This document shows positions 12,474-14,123 of a stretch of 14,123 nt of DNA, piece after piece (position 1 is the first letter of the stretch; the number at the start of each line of letters is the position of its first letter). The stretch is from Phycisphaerae bacterium. GTDB taxonomy: Bacteria; Planctomycetota; Phycisphaerae; JAAYCJ01. The notes under the pieces were generated by a model. The model was not told where the DNA came from, did no database searches, and saw only the letters and a program-made list of their open reading frames with translations. Made by a program: the position numbers and the translations under genes. The stretch lies in assembly GCA_012514125.1 (NCBI GenBank), contig JAAZAW010000177.1, forward strand, positions 1 through 14,123, read 5' to 3'.

Positions 12474-14123
12474 ATGGCATTCAATAACATAATTAAAATA
12501 TCCGTCCGCAATCTTGTCGAATATGTCCTTCGGTCGGGAGATATCGACACAGGCTTTGCCTCGGCCTCGCGTGCGCTGGAAGGGGCCTATGCCCATCGTA
12601 AAATTCAAAAATCCTACGCGGGCCGATATACGCCTGAGGTGACCCTCTCATGGATTGTCGAAAATCCCGATATCACCCTGGAAATCCGTGGCCGTGCCGA
12701 CGGGATTATCGACGAAAACTCCGCTATTGTCCTCGACGAGATCAAGACCACCACAGGCAGTCTTGAGCAGATCGATGAGGAGTCTCATCCGCTCTTCTGG
12801 GCGCAAGCCAGGTGCTATGCCTTTATCTATGCCCAACAGAATAAACTTCCCGGCATCCAGGTCCAGTTGACATATTATCAATTGGAAGACCAGGAAACGA
12901 AAATCTTCCGAAAATACTTTTCATTCGATCAACTCAAAGAGTTTTTCGACGATCTGATTCAGCGGTATCTTTACTGGGCAAGAAAAATCCGCGATTGGAA
13001 CGATCTTCGCGATACAACCATCAAACAGGTCGAGTTCCCGTTTTCAAGCTATCGTCCCGGCCAGCGCGAATTAGCCGTCAGTGTCTATCGTTCCTTGCTT
13101 CAGGAAAAATGTCTCTTCGCCCAGGCGCCTACCGGTATCGGCAAAACCCTTGCGACCTTGTTCCCCGCCGTCAAAGCTCTTGGTGAAGATCATATCGAAA
13201 AAATCTTCTACCTGACCGCCAGAAACACCGCCGCCGGACTTGCGGAAGATACGCTCGAGAGGCTTCGGGCCGCGGGACTTCGCTTCAAAGCCGTCACGCT
13301 CACCGCCAAGGAAAAAATCTGTTTCAAAGACACCTGCGACTGTCGCCCGGAATCCTGTGAATTTGCCAAAGGACATTTCGACCGCGTGAAAGACGCCATC
13401 GAAGACATCTTCGAGCATGACGCCCTGACTCGCCCGATCATCGAAACCTTCGCCCGAAAACATCGGGTCTGCCCCTTTGAATTCGCTCTCGATCTTTCCC
13501 TCTGGGCCGATGCCGTGATCGGCGATTACAACTACGTCTTTGATCCCAAAGTCTGCCTGAAACGATTTTTCAGCGAGGTCACAGGCCGGTATGTCTTCCT
13601 CGTCGATGAAGCGCATAATCTCGTCGATCGTGCCCGCGAGATGTTTTCCGCGGAGCTGACCCGACAGGTTTTTCACGACCTTCGAACAAAAATTAAACTT
13701 CATCAGCCCAAAATCGCCGCCGCCCTGGGCAAGATTAACCGAGCCTGGGGCGAGATGAAAAAACTCTGCGAATCGTCGTTTCAGGAACGCGGCTTTTTTG
13801 TGCAAAAAGAGCCGTGCAAACTGCTCATGCCTTCCATTCGCCAATTCATCAAGGTGGCCGAAGCATGGCTGGTGAAAAATGAACCCGCCGACTTTGGCGA
13901 AGACCTGCTGGCCCTTTATTTCCAGGCCCTCGATTATGTCCGCGTCAGTGAAACCTACGACTCGCACTTTGCCACCTACATCGAACCGCACGGCAAGGAC
14001 CTTCGTCTCAAGCTCTTTTGTCTCGATCCATCCAATCTTCTTTGCGAGGCCATCGAACGTAGCCGATCCGCCATTTTCTTTTCCGCTACACTTACACCCC
14101 TCGACTATTTCAAAAATATCCTC
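12474..14123 (+). CDS. DinG/XPD-family Fe-S helicase with N-terminal PD-(D/E)XK nuclease-like domain (3' end outside window)
   Basis: The frame is open from ATG 12474 to the right edge (550 codons, no stop), so the protein is longer than seen. Residues about 1-160 look like a RecB/Cas4-type PD-(D/E)XK domain: D76 in GRADG and the pair E89, K91 in VLDEIKTTT fit the metal-binding and catalytic core. The helicase part has Walker A APTGIGKT at 218-225, DEAH at 378-381, and a motif SATLTPLDYF from 537. Between the first two lie the iron-sulphur cysteines: C283, a pair C288/C290, C295 and C333 (VCPFE), followed by LDLSLWADAVIGDYNYVF, typical of the Rad3/XPD/DinG family. Such enzymes unwind DNA 5' to 3' and act in repair, R-loop or G4 removal. 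ATG 12474 is the first start after an in-frame stop (12462-12464); only a weak GAG at 12463-12465 serves as ribosome site. Related nuclease-helicase fusions are known in other bacteria. Confidence 0.9.
   Translation, partial: MAFNNIIKISVRNLVEYVLRSGDIDTGFASASRALEGAYAHRKIQKSYAGRYTPEVTLSWIVENPDITLEIRGRADGIIDENSAIVLDEIKTTTGSLEQIDEESHPLFWAQARCYAFIYAQQNKLPGIQVQLTYYQLEDQETKIFRKYFSFDQLKEFFDDLIQRYLYWARKIRDWNDLRDTTIKQVEFPFSSYRPGQRELAVSVYRSLLQEKCLFAQAPTGIGKTLATLFPAVKALGEDHIEKIFYLTARNTAAGLAEDTLERLRAAGLRFKAVTLTAKEKICFKDTCDCRPESCEFAKGHFDRVKDAIEDIFEHDALTRPIIETFARKHRVCPFEFALDLSLWADAVIGDYNYVFDPKVCLKRFFSEVTGRYVFLVDEAHNLVDRAREMFSAELTRQVFHDLRTKIKLHQPKIAAALGKINRAWGEMKKLCESSFQERGFFVQKEPCKLLMPSIRQFIKVAEAWLVKNEPADFGEDLLALYFQALDYVRVSETYDSHFATYIEPHGKDLRLKLFCLDPSNLLCEAIERSRSAIFFSATLTPLDYFKNIL

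Noticed and set aside
13071..13991. Long 306-codon open frame on the - strand inside the helicase gene
   Set aside because: It lies entirely antisense to a well supported helicase frame with intact motifs; its product has no recognisable domain and looks like a codon-bias shadow.

Overview
The window is bacterial, dense and AT/GC-balanced, with short intergenic gaps and recognisable Shine-Dalgarno sites. The mix of genes (a didermic type II secretion/type IV pilus type envelope machine with fused inner-membrane subunits and an enormous secretin, a Ser/Thr/Pro/Gln-linker-rich exported proteome, small lipoproteins) looks most like a planctomycete-type (PVC group) organism. That assignment is inference from gene style, not from a marker gene.

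Region 1 (1-10741, all + strand) is the downstream half of a secretion operon. It opens with the 3' end of a gene that is probably the minor pseudopilin GspK. This is followed by a GspL-type protein (PilM-like cytoplasmic domain, one membrane helix, PilN-like periplasmic domain). Next comes a GspM/PilO-type protein that carries a second, GspC/PilP-like domain at its C-terminus. Then comes the centrepiece: a single 7.4-kb gene for a 2457-residue secretin (GspD/PilQ family). It has a signal peptide, one N0 domain, an array of about 22 N1-type ring domains, and one normal secretin barrel domain at the C-terminus. Ordinary GspD has only three N1-type domains and is about 650-750 residues. A small lipoprotein gene follows 20 bases later and may serve the same machine.

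The expected assembly is: GspL and the GspM-GspC fusion form the inner-membrane platform, the GspC/PilP-like domain contacts the N0 domain of the secretin, the long stack of N domains crosses the periplasm, and the C-terminal barrel makes the outer-membrane pore. The unusual length of the array suggests a very tall or otherwise elaborated periplasmic vestibule.

Region 2 (10742-11583, + strand) carries a membrane- or lipid-anchored staphylococcal-nuclease-type (thermonuclease) protein with all catalytic residues present. Region 3 (11587-12348, - strand) is a tributyrin-esterase-like serine hydrolase that converges on the nuclease gene with only 3 bases between stop codons. Region 4 (12349-12473) is a divergent promoter region with two good sigma70-like promoters back to back. 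Region 5 (12474 to the right edge, + strand) is the first 550 codons of a DinG/XPD-family iron-sulphur helicase with an N-terminal PD-(D/E)XK nuclease-like domain; it is open to the end of the window.

No tRNA, rRNA, CRISPR, insertion sequence or phage gene was seen. No gap exceeds 130 bases.
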